A DNA stretch of 64,000 nucleotides from Corallium rubrum. Its lineage: Eukaryota > Cnidaria > Anthozoa > Scleralcyonacea > Coralliidae. Positions within the stretch are counted from its first letter, which is position 1. Every line of letters starts with the position of its first letter. A program made the translations under genes and the position numbers. Under the pieces are notes generated by a model that was not told the DNA's origin, did no database searches, and was given only the letters and a program-made list of their open reading frames with translations. Below, one piece after another: positions 1 to 18,600 of this stretch. The stretch spans positions 8,536,330 through 8,600,329 of the forward strand of contig OZ036003.1 of NCBI GenBank assembly GCA_964035015.1, given 5' to 3'.

Positions 1-1146
1 CTGGCTGTTGATCGTGTGTAGTCGGTTCAAACTATATTGTTTAGAAAACAACAATAATTCGCAACGAAGTCGCCACAGCCTGTCATGTTGAACAGTCTCA
101 TGCTTTTATACACCTGAAAGGTTATTTATGCTCGCTTAATACTATCATACAAAGGTAAATTAGTAGAGCAGATATAAAGTTATTTATGTTGAAAATGCTG
201 TGTAAGTGTCGTTTGAAGATTGCTCTTCCGAGGCTTGTCTTGTTCCATATAAAATGGCATAATGTTTTAATATGTCCAGTTTATATCCAGCTTTTGAGCA
301 GTACGGGCGTATGTTCTTTCTGCACGACCTGTTGCTCCAATGTAGACCAAATTCACAAGGGACGGTGGCGCGGACAAATTGATTTTTTCTGTTCGCTCTT
401 TTCAGTCTTGGTTTGGTAGTCTTTGTTTACACTCCAGTCTTTATTTAATATGGCTGACTTTGATGTTAGGTGAAGCTGGGCCAATATAATGATAGAGTTC
501 TGAGAGGTTTTGAGGCAACATTTCTTGCTAACCATTTCTTGTTAGTACTTGATAGAGATATTTAAGTTCTGTATTAACATGATGGTGCTCCAAGTTGGCA
601 GTTCATTTAAGTTCCCAATTTTCCAGATCACAGTTCTTTGTTGGTCATACAGGAGGTTTTCTTTTTTCAGAGACCATCCACTGTGTGCGATGCTTGATGT
701 ATATAATAATGTTGTTTTATTTTCAATGGTGAATTGGATTGAAATATATTGTCTGTTGAAGAAGTTTCCAGTTTTTTTAGACCAGGTATTGAATGTAATG
801 TACATATAATATGTAAACAAAACTATTCCACAGAAGTACCAACCTATAAATGACACTTAAACAGCACTTTTAACATAAATAACTGTATATCTGCTGTGCC
901 AATTATTAGTTAATACCATAACATTAAATTACTTTTAGACATTCAATCAACAGTCATGCCTTGATAACTATCCTAGTCTACAGGATGAAAGTCTAGTGAC
1001 AAAATTGCCATGAAAACGTTGAAATCTTTATTTACATATCATTTAAGTGAGCATGCTGCTTACAATAATTGCACATGCAAGTACAAGTAATGCATGCTCA
1101 GTATAAGCCATGGTATTGGATGATCAATTGCATGTACATGAATTAT
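1..1146. other. no gene recognised (left edge)
   Basis: AT-rich DNA with short open frames only (under 110 codons), none with recognisable domains or paired splice sites. It may be intron or upstream sequence of the plus-strand kinase gene whose last exons begin at 2687, but no upstream kinase exon with the DFG or APE motifs was found. Confidence 0.5.
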
Positions 1147-1391
1147 CTAAAATTTATTTGACTTAATGTCATTCAACATTTGTCTTTCCAGTGCTACTTC
1201 GAGAACTCTGCTTCGTCCTTCCTCCGTGGCGCTACTCAGATCGCTGGGTTCTTCAGCTTGGCAAAACAGACAAACATCATCAGATAACTCAGTGACAGTG
1301 TCTGCTTCGTCCTTTCTCCTTTTCAACACAGTTACTGGACTGACTGGAGCTATTTCGGTCTTCCTTTTTGACCTCGATGTCGAACCCATTA
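1147..1391 (-). CDS. possible small protein or exon with a CxxC motif, unknown function
   Basis: An 80-codon minus-strand frame can start at an ATG at 1391-1389 (MGSTSRSKRK) and runs to a stop at 1147. The frame stays open upstream to about 1578. The product is rich in Lys, Arg and Glu and contains DVCLFCQAEE followed by an acidic and basic helix-like segment (GRSRVLEVALERQ). I recall similar short CxxC-containing sequences in multicopy cnidarian hypothetical proteins, but no function is known to me. It may be a first exon, a pseudogene fragment or a chance frame. No convincing splice partner was found. Confidence 0.3.
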
Positions 1392-1578
1392 CTGTTTGAG
1401 TTTTTGCTGCATAGTGCGAAAGAACAGTTCGAGAAACGAACCCCTGTTTGGGTCGTTTGGAAGAACTCTCTACATGACTAAGCTGAAAACTGTGTTCAGT
1501 AGAGAAGTAAAATAGCTTTTGTTTACTTATATGTAAATACCTATAAAACACGCAGTGAAAGCTGTGAATATAAATCAA

Positions 1579-2686
1579 ATCAAATCACACAGAGTCATAT
1601 GTCACGACGGGACACGAACGTAGTTACATTATACAACAACTAACACGTTAAAAGATTGTATTAAATAAGTAGAAAAAAGATTATACAAACTTTCCCGTGT
1701 GAATATAGTCTTCTCTTTTAAAGTTAAACTTCGGATTTTGCTTTGTATTTGTTTTCGACAGAGCGACTGAACACATGTTTTAATGCGGCTCTTTGTTGTA
1801 TCCAAGGGGCGTTTCTTTACGCGAGCGTTCATTGGTTGTTTGTTTATCGCTAGCAAATCACGGTTAAGTATCCGCTGCATAGCAACCTCAAGAGAAAGCC
1901 TAGCGTGAATGTTTGACAATATTCGAAGCGCTTGCGATGGCTACCGAAAAACGTTAAATTTAACCTTCAAAGCCGAAACCTAAGGTGCCAACAACCCTAG
2001 CGTGTTTGATAAATGTCTATACAATGTATCTATGTTTGTTGTTTGCTTGTAACAAAGAATGCCATCAAAGATTTTTTAGAGCGCTTTTCGCGATTGTGGC
2101 CGGCCGTCTAAGACGAAGTCGAGGGAAACATCGAGACTCGAGGGAAAACAAAACTAACTGTTTCCAGAGGGGTCAGACATTAAGTGTTTTGTTATATAGC
2201 TTGAGTTTCGCTGAATAATTTCGACGTTTATCAAGGGAAAGTACACAAGAGACAAACGCTAAGACTTGCCAAAACATTTCGCCTGGCTCCGTAATTTCAC
2301 TTCAACCAAACAAATACGAGTCTCAGAACAAAAGAACAGCAATGCATTTCTCCAGTTAATCTTCACACATGCTTTGAAGACCTATAAATATTCCTTTTTT
2401 TCGTACCAAATAAGCTTTTATATATAGGATGCCGCGAAGAGTTGAAAGTTCTAGCGGGCAACAATTGAAAACTTATTGAGCGAGCAGGCAATAAGTTCTC
2501 AATTATTGCCCGCTCGGTAGACATTGAAATTTAGCTAAGGTCATGTGACCACAAACCAACCAATGACAGTCATCGTTGCATCCAGCGAAGCTCTAGCTAT
2601 TTGTTAAATGGAGCACGCATGTACGGTAGCCAGTCAGAAACGCCGTTGTATTGCATATATAATAAGTTGTAATATTCTTCTTGCAG
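1579..2686. other. no gene recognised; probable kinase intron
   Basis: No coding signal was found. A small inverted repeat (2454-2513, arms GCGGGCAACAATTGA-like and TCAATTATTGCCCGC-like) lies here. The segment ends in a good acceptor (TTCTTCTTGCAG) at 2686. Confidence 0.45.
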
Positions 2687-8341
<5,655 letters not shown>

Positions 8342-8523
8342 TAGGTAAGCACTTACTACTATTCCCTAGAATAAAAAAATATAAATTGCTCATGGCATTC
8401 TCAGGTGAAAAAGAAGAGACTTTTATGTAATAGTTCACATACGGTCTCGTATTTGAATTATTGTAAATGATTGTAAATAGTTTCTGAAAAGCCCTTTGGG
8501 GAGTTAACTATTAAAGTATCTGA

Positions 8524-8858
<335 letters not shown>

Positions 8859-9399
8859 TGCATAAAAGTCTCTTCTTCTTCACCCGAGAATGCCATGAGC
8901 TTGCGACAAGTGAGAACTAGGTTTAAAGAACTCCATTTTCGTCTTTTTTTGACTGATTATTTTCCCTAAATCTTTCTAGACGTGAGACAATTCACTCTGT
9001 CATATGCCTTGCTGGACAATGAACAATGTGTACAAAGGATTTTACCAGATATTTATAAAAGAAAATTATTAATAGCGAGCTTGTGCTTAAAGGAAATTTA
9101 TTTATTTGCGGGTCCGAGATTTTATGTTGATATCTTAACTTTCGTTAGATAAATAGATAGAACCATGCAAAACATGAACACATAAGTTCTTTTTTTTAAA
9201 GAAGATAAATTGTACAGAATAAATCCAAAGATCTATTTTTCTACACAGAATATTTCAGAGGTTGTTGTATTTTGAAGTGCATTTACATTTGCGTGCATAC
9301 ATGCGGCTAATTAAAAGCGTCAATTGTGCTGTGTTGTTTCTTATTTCGTTTCGTTCTTTCTTGTTTGTTTTTTGGGGTTTTTTGGGGGTTTTTTCGTTT

Positions 9400-9447
9400 T
9401 TGTTTTGTTTTGTTTTGTTTTGTTTTGTTTTGTTTTGTTTTGTTTTG

Positions 9448-9478
<31 letters not shown>

Positions 9479-9507
9479 TTGTTTTGTTTTGTTTTGTTTT
9501 GTTTTGT

Positions 9508-9536
<29 letters not shown>
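9400..9536. repeat. (TTTTG)n microsatellite
   Basis: TTTTG repeats interrupted once by a longer T run near 9473. Degenerate T/G-rich sequence flanks it on both sides (9350-9570). Confidence 0.95.
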
Positions 9537-9538
<2 letters not shown>

Positions 9539-9588
9539 CCCTTTTGTTTTCTTCCGTTTTGTTTAATCAACTGACAAATGAATGTACA

Positions 9589-9889
9589 GTAAAGGGGTTA
9601 GCCTTTACTTTCTGACCGGTTTTGGTCACTTTTGGGACTTTTGAGTTAGGGTCAAAAACGGTTAAATCAAGTCGTTTTAGACCTTCTGTGAAAAGGAGAA
9701 GGGTGTATTTTGGCTAAAAAATATTTTTTTTATTTTTTGAAAATAAAAAAAAAACATGTTAGCCAAAATACAGCCTTCTCCTTTTCACAGACGGTCTAAA
9801 ACGACTTTATTTAACCCTTTTTGATCCAAAGTTTCAAAAGTGACCAAAATCGGTCAAAGTGTAAAGGCTAACCCCTTTACTTTTTTTTT
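9589..9889. repeat. full palindromic form of the satellite element
   Basis: A satellite arm reading rightwards (GTAAAGGGGTTAGCCTTTAC...) meets its own reverse complement near 9740 (...GTAAAGGCTAACCCCTTTAC), giving arms of about 130 bp around an A/T-rich loop. This has the form of a foldback element whose single arm resembles the tandem unit. Confidence 0.8.
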
Positions 9890-10099
9890 CGGTTTTTTTT
9901 CTTCAAAAAATCAAAAAAAGTAAAGGGGTTTAGCCTTTACTTTTTGACCGATTTTGGCCACTTTTGAAACTCTTCAGTTAGGGTCAAAAACGGTTAAATA
10001 AAGTCGTTTTAAACCGTCTGTGAAAAGTAGAAGGCTGTATTTTGGCTAAAAATTTATTTTTGGATTTTTGGAAAAAAATCCGGCAAAAAAGTAAAGGGG

Positions 10100-10315
10100 T
10101 TGTTTCTCAGTTACTCATTTCCTGTTATTGTAAATATATTAGCATATAAGTCGAGATAACCTTGTAAATAATTATTCACTCTGAAGATGTTGCAGGATTA
10201 GCAACGAAACGTTAGTTTTAATAAAAATTTGAAATAACTCATGTCTCTTTCAATATGGGGCTTTTTAAAATTATATGCTGGGCTTTAATATTCCTGACAA
10301 AAGGGGTTGTTAGTT
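10100..10315. repeat. non-satellite insert, copy 1 (duplicated at 11673)
   Basis: Begins TTGTTTCTCAGTTACTCATT and contains GAAGATGTTGCAGGATTAGC and AACGAAACGTTAG. GAAGATG...CGAAACGTTAG-type sequence often ends non-LTR or Penelope-like element copies, but no coding part is attached here. It is near-identical to the copy at 11673-11888. Confidence 0.7.
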
Positions 10316-11672
10316 AGCCTTCACTTTTTGACCGATTTTGGCCACTTTTGAAACTTTTCAGTTAGGGTCAAAAACGGTTAAATCAAGTCGTTTTAAACCG
10401 TCTGTGAAAAGAAGAAGGCTGTATTTTGGCTAAAAATATTTTTTTGGATTTTTTGAAAAAAATCCGGAAAAAAAAAGTAAAGGGGTTAGCCTTTACTTTT
10501 TGACCGATTTTGTCCACTTTTGAAACTTTTCAGTTAGGGTCAAAATCGGTTAAATAAAGTCGTTTTAAACTGTCTGTGAAAAGGACAAGGCTGTATTTTG
10601 GCTAAAAATATTTTTTTGGATTTTTTGAAAAAAATCCGGAAAAAAAAAGTAAAGGGGTTAGCCTTTACTTTTTGACTGATTTTGGCCACTTTTGAAACTT
10701 TTCAGTTAGGGTCAAAAACGGTTAAATCAAGTCGTTTTAAACCGTCTGTGAAAAGGAGGAAGGCTGTATTTTGGCAAGAAATATATTTTTGATTTTTTGA
10801 AAAATATCCCGAAAAAAAAAGTAAAGGGGTTAGCCTTTACTTTTTGACTGATTTTGCCACTTTTGAAACTTTTCAGTTAGGGTCAAAAACGGTTAAATAA
10901 AGTCGTTTTAACCGTCTGTGAAAAGGAGAAGGCTGTATTTTGGCAAAAAATATTTTTGATTTTTTGAAAAATATCCCGAAAAAAAAAGTAAAGGGTTAGC
11001 CTTTACTTTTTGACTGATTTTGGCCACTTTTGAAACTTTTCAGTTAGGGTCAAAAACGGTTAAATCAAGTCGTTTTAAACCGTCTGTGAAAGGAGAAGGC
11101 TGTATTTTGGCGAAAAAATTTTTTTTTGATTTTTTGAAAAAAATCCGGAAAAAAAAAAGTAAAGGGGTTAGCCTTTACTTTTTGACCGATTTTGTCCACT
11201 TTTGAAACTTTTCAGTTAGGGTCAAAAACGGTTAAATCAAGTCGTTTTAAACCGTCTGTGAAAAGGAGAAGGCTGTATTTTGGCTAAAAATATTATTTTT
11301 GATTTTTTGAAAAAAATCCGGAAAAAAAAAGTAAAGGCTAACGCCTTTACTTTTTGACCGATTTTGGCCACTTTTGAAACTTTTCAGTTAGGGTCAAAAA
11401 CGGTTAAATAAAGTCGTTTTAGACCGTCTGTGAAAAGGAGAAGGCTCTATTTTGGCAAGAAATATTTTTGATTTTTTGAAAAATATCCGGAAAAAAAAGT
11501 AAAGGGGTTAGCCTTTACTTTTTTACTGATTTTGGCCACTTTTGAAACTTTCAGTTAGGGTCAAAAACGGTTAAATAAAGTCGTTTTAAACCGTCTGTGA
11601 AAAGTAGAAGGCTGTATTTTCGCTGAAAATTTATTTTTGGATTTTTTGAAAAAATCCGGCAAAAAGTAAAGG

Positions 11673-11888
11673 GTTGTTTCTCAGTTACTCATTTCCTGTT
11701 ATTGTAAATATATTAGCATATAAGTCGAGATAACCTTGTAAATAATTATTCACTCTGAAGATGTTGCAGGATTAGCAACGAAACGTTAGTTTTAATAAAA
11801 ATTTGAAATAACTCATGTCTCTTTCAATATGGGGCTTTTAAAATTATATGCTGGGGTTTAATATTCCTGACAAAAGGGTTGTTAGTTA
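11673..11888. repeat. non-satellite insert, copy 2
   Basis: Near-identical to 10100-10315, with the same flanking satellite on both sides. It therefore probably marks a duplicated higher-order segment of about 1.57 kb, not an independent insertion. Confidence 0.7.
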
Positions 11889-12606
11889 GCCTTCACTTTT
11901 TGACCGATTTTGGCCACTTTTGAAACTTTTCAGTTAGGGTCAAAAACGGTTAAATCAAGTCGTTTTAAACCGTCTGTGAAAAGAAGAAGGCTGTATTTTG
12001 GCTAAAAATATTTTTATTTTTTTAGAAGATTTTTTGAAAAAAAATCCGAAAAAATCCGAAAAAAAAAGTAAAGGCTAACGCCTTTACTTTTTGACCGATT
12101 TTGGCCACTTTTGAAACTTTTCAGTTAGGGTCAAAAACGGTTAAATAAAGTCGTTTTAGACCGCGTTTTAAACCGTCTGTGAAAGGAGAAGGCTGTATTT
12201 TGGCGAAAAAATTTTTTTTTGATTTTTTGAAAAAAATCCGGAAAAAAAAAAGTAAAGGGGTTAGCCTTTACTTTTTGACCGATTTTGTCCACTTTTGAAA
12301 CTTTTCAGTTAGGGTCAAAAACGGTTAAATCAAGTCGTTTTAAACCGTCTGTGAAAAGGAGAAGGCTGTATTTTGGCAAGAAATATTATTTTTGATTTTT
12401 TGAAAAAAATCCGGAAAAAAAAGTAAAGGGGTTAGCCTCTACTTTTTGACTGATTTTGGTCACTTTTGAAACTTTTCAATTAGGGTCAAAAACTGTTAAA
12501 TAAAGACGTTTTAAACCGTCTGTGAAAGGAGAAGGCTGTATTTTGGCGAAAATTTTTTTTTTTGATTTTTTGAAAAAAATCCGGAAAGAAAAAAGTAAAG
12601 GGGTTT

Positions 12607-14092
12607 TTTTTTTTTATTATTATAAAGCTTTATTTGCATGACCTAATTACAGGTATTGCTAAGCATATAGAATATATAAAATAGTGTAAAAATACAGCAC
12701 CATATTCACCGCCGTTCCATTAGCTAAAGTTGCTTCTATAGAGAAACAACTTTAACCAATGGAACAGCAATGAATATAGTGCTATATTTACAGGTATAAT
12801 ATTATAATATAGAAAATATTAAAATAGTATATAAAATATAGAAAAGATATAGAAAAGTTAAAGTTTCAAAATGTAAGAAGAGATAGGAATAGGAATAATA
12901 TAATTAAGGAGAGTGAATGGAAAGTGAATATAATACATAAAAACTTATGTTTCCGGTTTAAGGGCTGATGTCTCTGATCTGAAAGCATTTTGAAATATGC
13001 TTCGAAAATAGATCCGTTATCACAGGATCATTCAAGGACATAACATCACTCAATAATTTTCTCCTTGAGTCATTGGTGATGTTGATTTGAAAATATTCTT
13101 TTAGGATGTTGTGCGAATTATTTCGCAAATTTTCGTATTTTTCACATTCAAATGAAAAATGAAATTCATCTTCAACTGCAGATTTATCGCAGCATTTACA
13201 AAATCTCTCCTCTCGAGGTACATTTCTATAACGCCCGAACTCAATTTCTAGTTTATGGTTACTTATACGAAACTTTGAGAACAGTCTTCTTTGGTTAGGA
13301 TCTTTAATAATATTTAGGTATTCTTCTAAGTTATAATCTTTTTTGAAAGTGGAATAGAATGATAGTTTAGTCGAGTTTTCAATTTGATTTTTCCAAAATG
13401 ATGTATAGTTATCTTTAATAGTTTTTACGAAATCACTTACGTTCGTATCCTGAACAAATTTTTCAATATCTATTGTTTCATCGATATTAGGATAAAAGTT
13501 TTTAATAATGTTTGCGGCATTAGAGTAGAATGAATCTTTACCGTGTGAGTAAAGTCTTTTTGAAAGGTAAAAAGTTTGTTTCGCTATACTTGAATCTGGT
13601 AGTTGACTAATGTGTTTAATGTAAGAAAATAGTCTTTTGAATATGGGGATTAACAGAGGGAATTTACCTAGTTCACCCCTGCTAGCGATATTGCTCGCTT
13701 TCCTATTCACACCCAAATAGATTTTACAAAATTTTAGGTGTGTTTTTTCAGTTGGAGTCTTGTCCCATTTAGTAAAATCGTTGTTGGAGTAGGCTCCCCA
13801 AACCTCAGAGTTATAGAGTAGGATAGGAGAGACTATGCCATCAAAGACTTTCATTGCAAGTTTTGGAGTAAGTTTGTGAAAATCAAGATGTTTTCGAATT
13901 TTGAATAAAGCATGCATAGCCTTTTCACTCAGTTGTTGAGTTGCGACTGAGAATTTAGTGTTTGGAGTTAGTTTTAGGCCGAGGTAAGTGTATTCATTTG
14001 TGATGTCAATACGCCTATCTCCCAAGAAAAAGTCAAACTTTTGTAGCTTAGAATTATGTTTTTGTAAGATCATAACTTTGGTTTTTTTGATA
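12607..14092 (-). mobile_element. 5'-truncated LINE (non-LTR retrotransposon) inserted in the satellite
   Basis: Read on the minus strand, the element starts abruptly inside a reverse-transcriptase frame at the satellite junction (about 14092). It runs through the ORF stop at 12958 and a 3' UTR of about 350 bp, and ends in an A-rich tail seen as a T run at 12606-12620 on the plus strand. The 5' truncation plus tail is typical of target-primed reverse transcription. The 3' UTR contains a short foldback at about 12708-12780. Confidence 0.85.
12958..14092 (-). pseudogene. LINE reverse transcriptase C-terminal fragment (about 375 codons)
   Basis: The frame begins at the truncation point with KKTKVMILQK, the conserved KTKxM motif after the RT palm. 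It continues through NEYTYLGLKLTPNTKFS and LLYNSEVWG (RT thumb region). It ends with a Cys/His-rich tail, EERFCKCCDK...EFHFSFECEKYE, found near the C terminus of many invertebrate LINE polymerases. The endonuclease domain and most of the RT palm with its catalytic residues are missing, so it cannot be active. The retained part has no stop codons, so the insertion is probably young. Confidence 0.85.
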
Positions 14093-15317
14093 TTTTACTT
14101 TTTGACCGATTTTGTCCACTTTTGAAACTTTTCAGTTAGGGTCAAAAACGGTTAAATCAAGTCGTTTTAAACCGTCTGTGAAAAGAAGAAGGCTGTATTT
14201 TGGCTAAAAAATATTTTTTTTATTTTTTGAATATAAAAAAACAACATGTTAGCCAAAATACAGCCTTCTCCTTTTCACAGACGGTCTAAAACGACTTTAT
14301 TTAACCCTTTTTGATCCAAAGTTTCAAAAGTGACCAAAATCGGTCAAAGTGTAAAGGCTAACCCCTTTACTTTTTTTTTCGGTTTTTTTTCTTCAAAAAA
14401 TCAAAAAAAGTAAAGGGGTTTAGCCTTTACTTTTTGACAGATTTTGTCCACTTTTGAAACTTTTCAGTTAGGGTCAAAATCTGTTAAATAAAGTCGTTTT
14501 AAACTGTCTGTGAAAAGGACAAGGCTGTATTTTGGCTAAAAATATATTTTTTTATTTGTTGAAAAAAATCCGGAAAAAAAAAGTAAAGGGGTTAGCCTTT
14601 ACTTTTTGACCGATTTTGTCCACTTTTGAAACTTTTCAGTTAGGGTCAAAATCGGTTAAATAAAGTCGTTTTAAACTGTCTGTGAAAAGGACAAGGCTGT
14701 ATTTTGGCTAAAAATATATTTTTTTATTTGTTGAAAAAAATCCGGAAAAAAAAAGTAAAGGGGTTAGCCTTTACTTTTTGACCGATTTTGGCCACTTTTG
14801 AAAATTTTCAGTTAGGGTCAAAATCGGTTAAATAAAGTCGTTTTAAACTGTCTGTGAAAAGGACAAGGCTGTATTTTGGCTAAAAATATATTTTTTTATT
14901 TGTTGAAAAAAATCCGGAAAAAAAAAGTAAAGGGGTTAGCCTCTACTTTTTGACCGATTTTGTCCACTTTTGAAACTTTTCAGTTAGGGTCAAAAACGGT
15001 TAAATCAAGTCGTTTTAAACCGTCTGTGAAAAGGAGAAGGCTGTATTTTGGCTAAAAATATTATTTTTGATTTTTTGAAAAAAATCCGGAAAAAAAAAGT
15101 AAAGGCTAACGCCTTTACTTTTTGACCGATTTTGGCCACTTTTGAAACTTTTCAGTTAGGGTCAAAAACGGTTAAATAAAGTCGTTTTAAACCGTCTGTG
15201 AAAGGAGAAGGCTGTATTTTGGCGAAAAATATTTTTTTTGATTTTTTGAAAAAAATCCGGAAAAAAAAAGTAAAGGGGTTAGCCTTTACTTTTTGACCGA
15301 TTTTGGCCACTTTTGAA

Positions 15318-15640
15318 ACTTTTCTGTTTAGTTTCTGTTGTTGTGTTGAGATCAAACAGATTTTTGAAAATGTTGTTTGAGTTGTCTCGTAAATGTTGGT
15401 ATTTTTGGCATGTGAAGGCGAAGCGAAGTGGAATTCGTTTTCCACATTGCCAGAGTCACATAGTTTACAAATACGCTCTTCACGAGGAACATTTTCGTAT
15501 CTTCCTCGTTCAATTTGCAACTTATGGTTGCTTATACGATATTGGGAGAATGTTCTCCTTATTGTTGGATTTTAATTTTAATTAGAGATAAGTATTCTTC
15601 CATTTTGTATTGGTTTTTGAATTTACAAAATTTACTAAAA
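15318..15640 (-). mobile_element. second, degenerate fragment of the same LINE family
   Basis: The minus strand encodes IERGRYENVPREERICKLCD...VENEFHF, clearly related to IEFGRYRNVPREERFCKCCD...VEDEFHF in the copy at 12958-14092. It is flanked on both sides by satellite and is truncated at both ends. The frame shifts soon after the Cys/His motif. Confidence 0.8.
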
Positions 15641-18600
15641 ATATTATTTTTGATTTTTTGAAAAAAATCCGGAAAAAAAAAGTAAAGGCTAACGCCTTTA
15701 CTTTTTGACCGATTTTGGCCACTTTTGAAACTTTTCAGTTAGGGTCAAAAACGGTTAAATCAAGTCGTTTTAAACCGTCTGTGAAAAGGTGAAGGCTGTA
15801 TTTTGGCAAGAAATATTTTTGATTTTTTGAAAAATATCCCGAAAAAAAAAGTAAAGGGGTTAGCCTTTACTTTTTGACTGATTTTGGCCACTTTTGAAAC
15901 TTTTCAGTCAGGGTCAAAAACGGTTAAATCAAGTCGTTTTAAACCGTCTGTGAAAAGGAGAAGGCTGTATTTCGGCTAAAAAATATTTTTTTTATTTTTT
16001 GAAAAAAATCCGGAAAAAAAAAAGTAAAGGGGTTAGCCTTTACTTTTTGACCGATTTTGGCCACTTTTGAAACTTTTCAGTTAGGGTCAAAAACGGTTAA
16101 ATAAAGTCGTTTTAAACCGTCTGTGAAAAGGAGAAGGCTGTATTTTGGCTAAAAATATTATTTTTGATTTTTTGAAAAAAATCCGGAAAAAAAAAGTAAA
16201 GGGGTTAGCCTTTACTTTTTGACCGATTTTGGCCACTTTTGAAACTTTTTAGTTAGGGTCAAAAACGGTTAAATAAAGTCGTTTTAGACCGTCTGTGAAA
16301 AGGAGAAGGCTGTATTTTGGCTAAAAATATTTTTTTTGATTTTTTGAAAAAAATCCGGAAAAAAAAAGTAAAGGGGTTAGCCTTTACTTTTTGACCCATT
16401 TTATCCACTTTTGAAACTTTTCAGTTAGGGTCAAAAACGGTTAAATCAAGTCGTTTTAAACCGTCTGTGAAAAGGAGAAGGCTGTATTTTGGCTAAAAAT
16501 ATTATTTTTGATTTTTTGAAAAAAATCCGGAAAAAAAAAGTAAAGGCTAACGCCTTTACTTTTTGACCGATTTTGGCCACTTTTGAAACTTTTCAGTTAG
16601 GGTCAAAAACGGTTAAATAAAGTCGTTTTAAACCGTCTGTGAAAAGGAGAAGGCTGTATTTTGGCTAAAAAAATTTTTTTTGATTTTTTGAGAAAAATCC
16701 GGAAAAAAAAAAGTAAAGGGGTTAGCCTCTACTTTTTGACCGATTTTGGCCACTTTCGAAACTTTTCAGTTAGGGTCAAAAACGGTTAAATAAAGTCGTT
16801 TTCAACCGTCTGTGAAAAGGAGAAGGCTGTATTTTGGCTAAAAATATTATTTTTGATTTTTTGAAAAAAATCCGGAAAAAAAAAGTAAAGGGGTTAGCCT
16901 TTACTTTTTGACCGATTTTGGCCACTTTTGAAACTTTTCAGTTAGGGTCAAAAACGGTTAAATAAAGTCGTTTTAGACCGTCTGTGAAAAGGAGAAGGCT
17001 GTATTTTGGCAAGAAATATTTTTGATTTTTTGAAAAATATCCGGAAAAAAAAAGTAAAGGGGTTAGCCTTTACTTTTTTACTGATTTTGGCCACTTTTGA
17101 AACTTTTCAGTTAGGGTCAAAAACGGTTAAATCAAGTCGTTTTAAACCGTCTGTGAAAAGGAGAAGGCTGTATTTTGGCAAGAAATATTATTTTTGATTT
17201 TTTGAAAAAAATCCGGAAAAAAAAGTAAAGGGGTTAGCCTCTACTTTTTGACCGATTTTGTCCACTTTTGAAACTTTTCAGTTAGGGTCAAAAACGGTTA
17301 CATCAAGTCGTTTTAAACCGTCTGTGAAAAGGAGAAGGCTGTATTTTGGCTAAAAATATTATTTTTGATTTTTTGAAAAAAATCCGGAAAAAAAAAGTAA
17401 AGGCTAACGCCTTTACTTTTTGACCGATTTTGGCCACTTTTGAAACTTTTCAGTTAGGATAAAAAACGGTTAAATAAAGTCGTTTTAAACCGTCTGTGAA
17501 AGGAGAAGGCTGTATTTTGGCGAAAAAATTTTTTTTTGATTTTTTGAAAAAAATCCGGAAAAAAAAAAGTAAAGGGGTTAGCCTTTACTTTTTGACCGAT
17601 TTTGTCCACTTTTGAAACTTTTCAGTTAGGGTCAAAAACGGTTAAATCAAGTCGTTTTAAACCGTCTGTGAAAAGGAGAAGGCTGTATTTTGGCTAAAAA
17701 TATTATTTTTGATTTTTTGAAAAAAATCCGGAAAAAAAAAGTAAAGGCTAACGCCTTTACTTTTTGACCGATTTTGGCCACTTTTGAAACTTTTCAGTTA
17801 GGGTCAAAAACGGTTAAATCAAGTCGTTTTAAACCGTCTGTGAAAAGGAGAAGGCTGTATTTTGGCTAAAAATTTTTTTTTTGGTTTTTTGAAAAAAATC
17901 CGGAAAAAAAAAAGTAAAGGGGTTAGCCTCTACTTTTTGATCGATTTTGGCCACTTTTGTAACTTTTCAGTTAGGGTCAAAAACGGTTAAATAAAGTCGT
18001 TTTAAACCGTCTGTGAAAAGGAGAAGGCTGTATTTTGGCTAAAAATATTATTTTTGATTTTTTGAAAAAAATCCGGAAAAAAAAAGTAAAGGGGTTAGCC
18101 TTTACTTTTTGACCGATTTTGGCCACTTTTGAAACTTTTTAGTTAGGGTCAAAAACGGCTAAATAAAGTCGTTTTAGACCGTCTGAAAAGGAGGAGGCTG
18201 TATTTTGGCGAAAAATATTTTTTTTGATTTTTTGAAAAAAATCCGGAAAAAAAAAAGTAAAGGGGTTAGCCTTTACTTTTTGACCGATTTTGGCCACTTT
18301 TGAAACTTTTCAGTTAGGGTCAAAAACGGTTAAATAAAGTCGCTTTAAACCGTCTGTGAAAAGGAGAAGGCTGTATTTTGGCTAAAAATATTATTTTTGA
18401 TTTTTTGAAAAAAATCCGGAAAAAAAAAGTAAAGGGGTTAGCCTCTACTTTTTGACCGATTTTGTCCACTTTTGAAACTTTTCAGTTAGGGTCAAAAACG
18501 GTTACATCAAGTCGTTTTAAACCGTCTGTGAAAAGGAGAAGGCTGTATTTTGGCTAAAAATATTATTTTTGATTTTTTGAAAAAAATCCGGAAAAAAAAA

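Noticed and set aside
15152..15520. 122-codon minus ORF as an intact gene
   Set aside because: Only its first part is a LINE fragment. After a frame shift it reads into satellite sequence.
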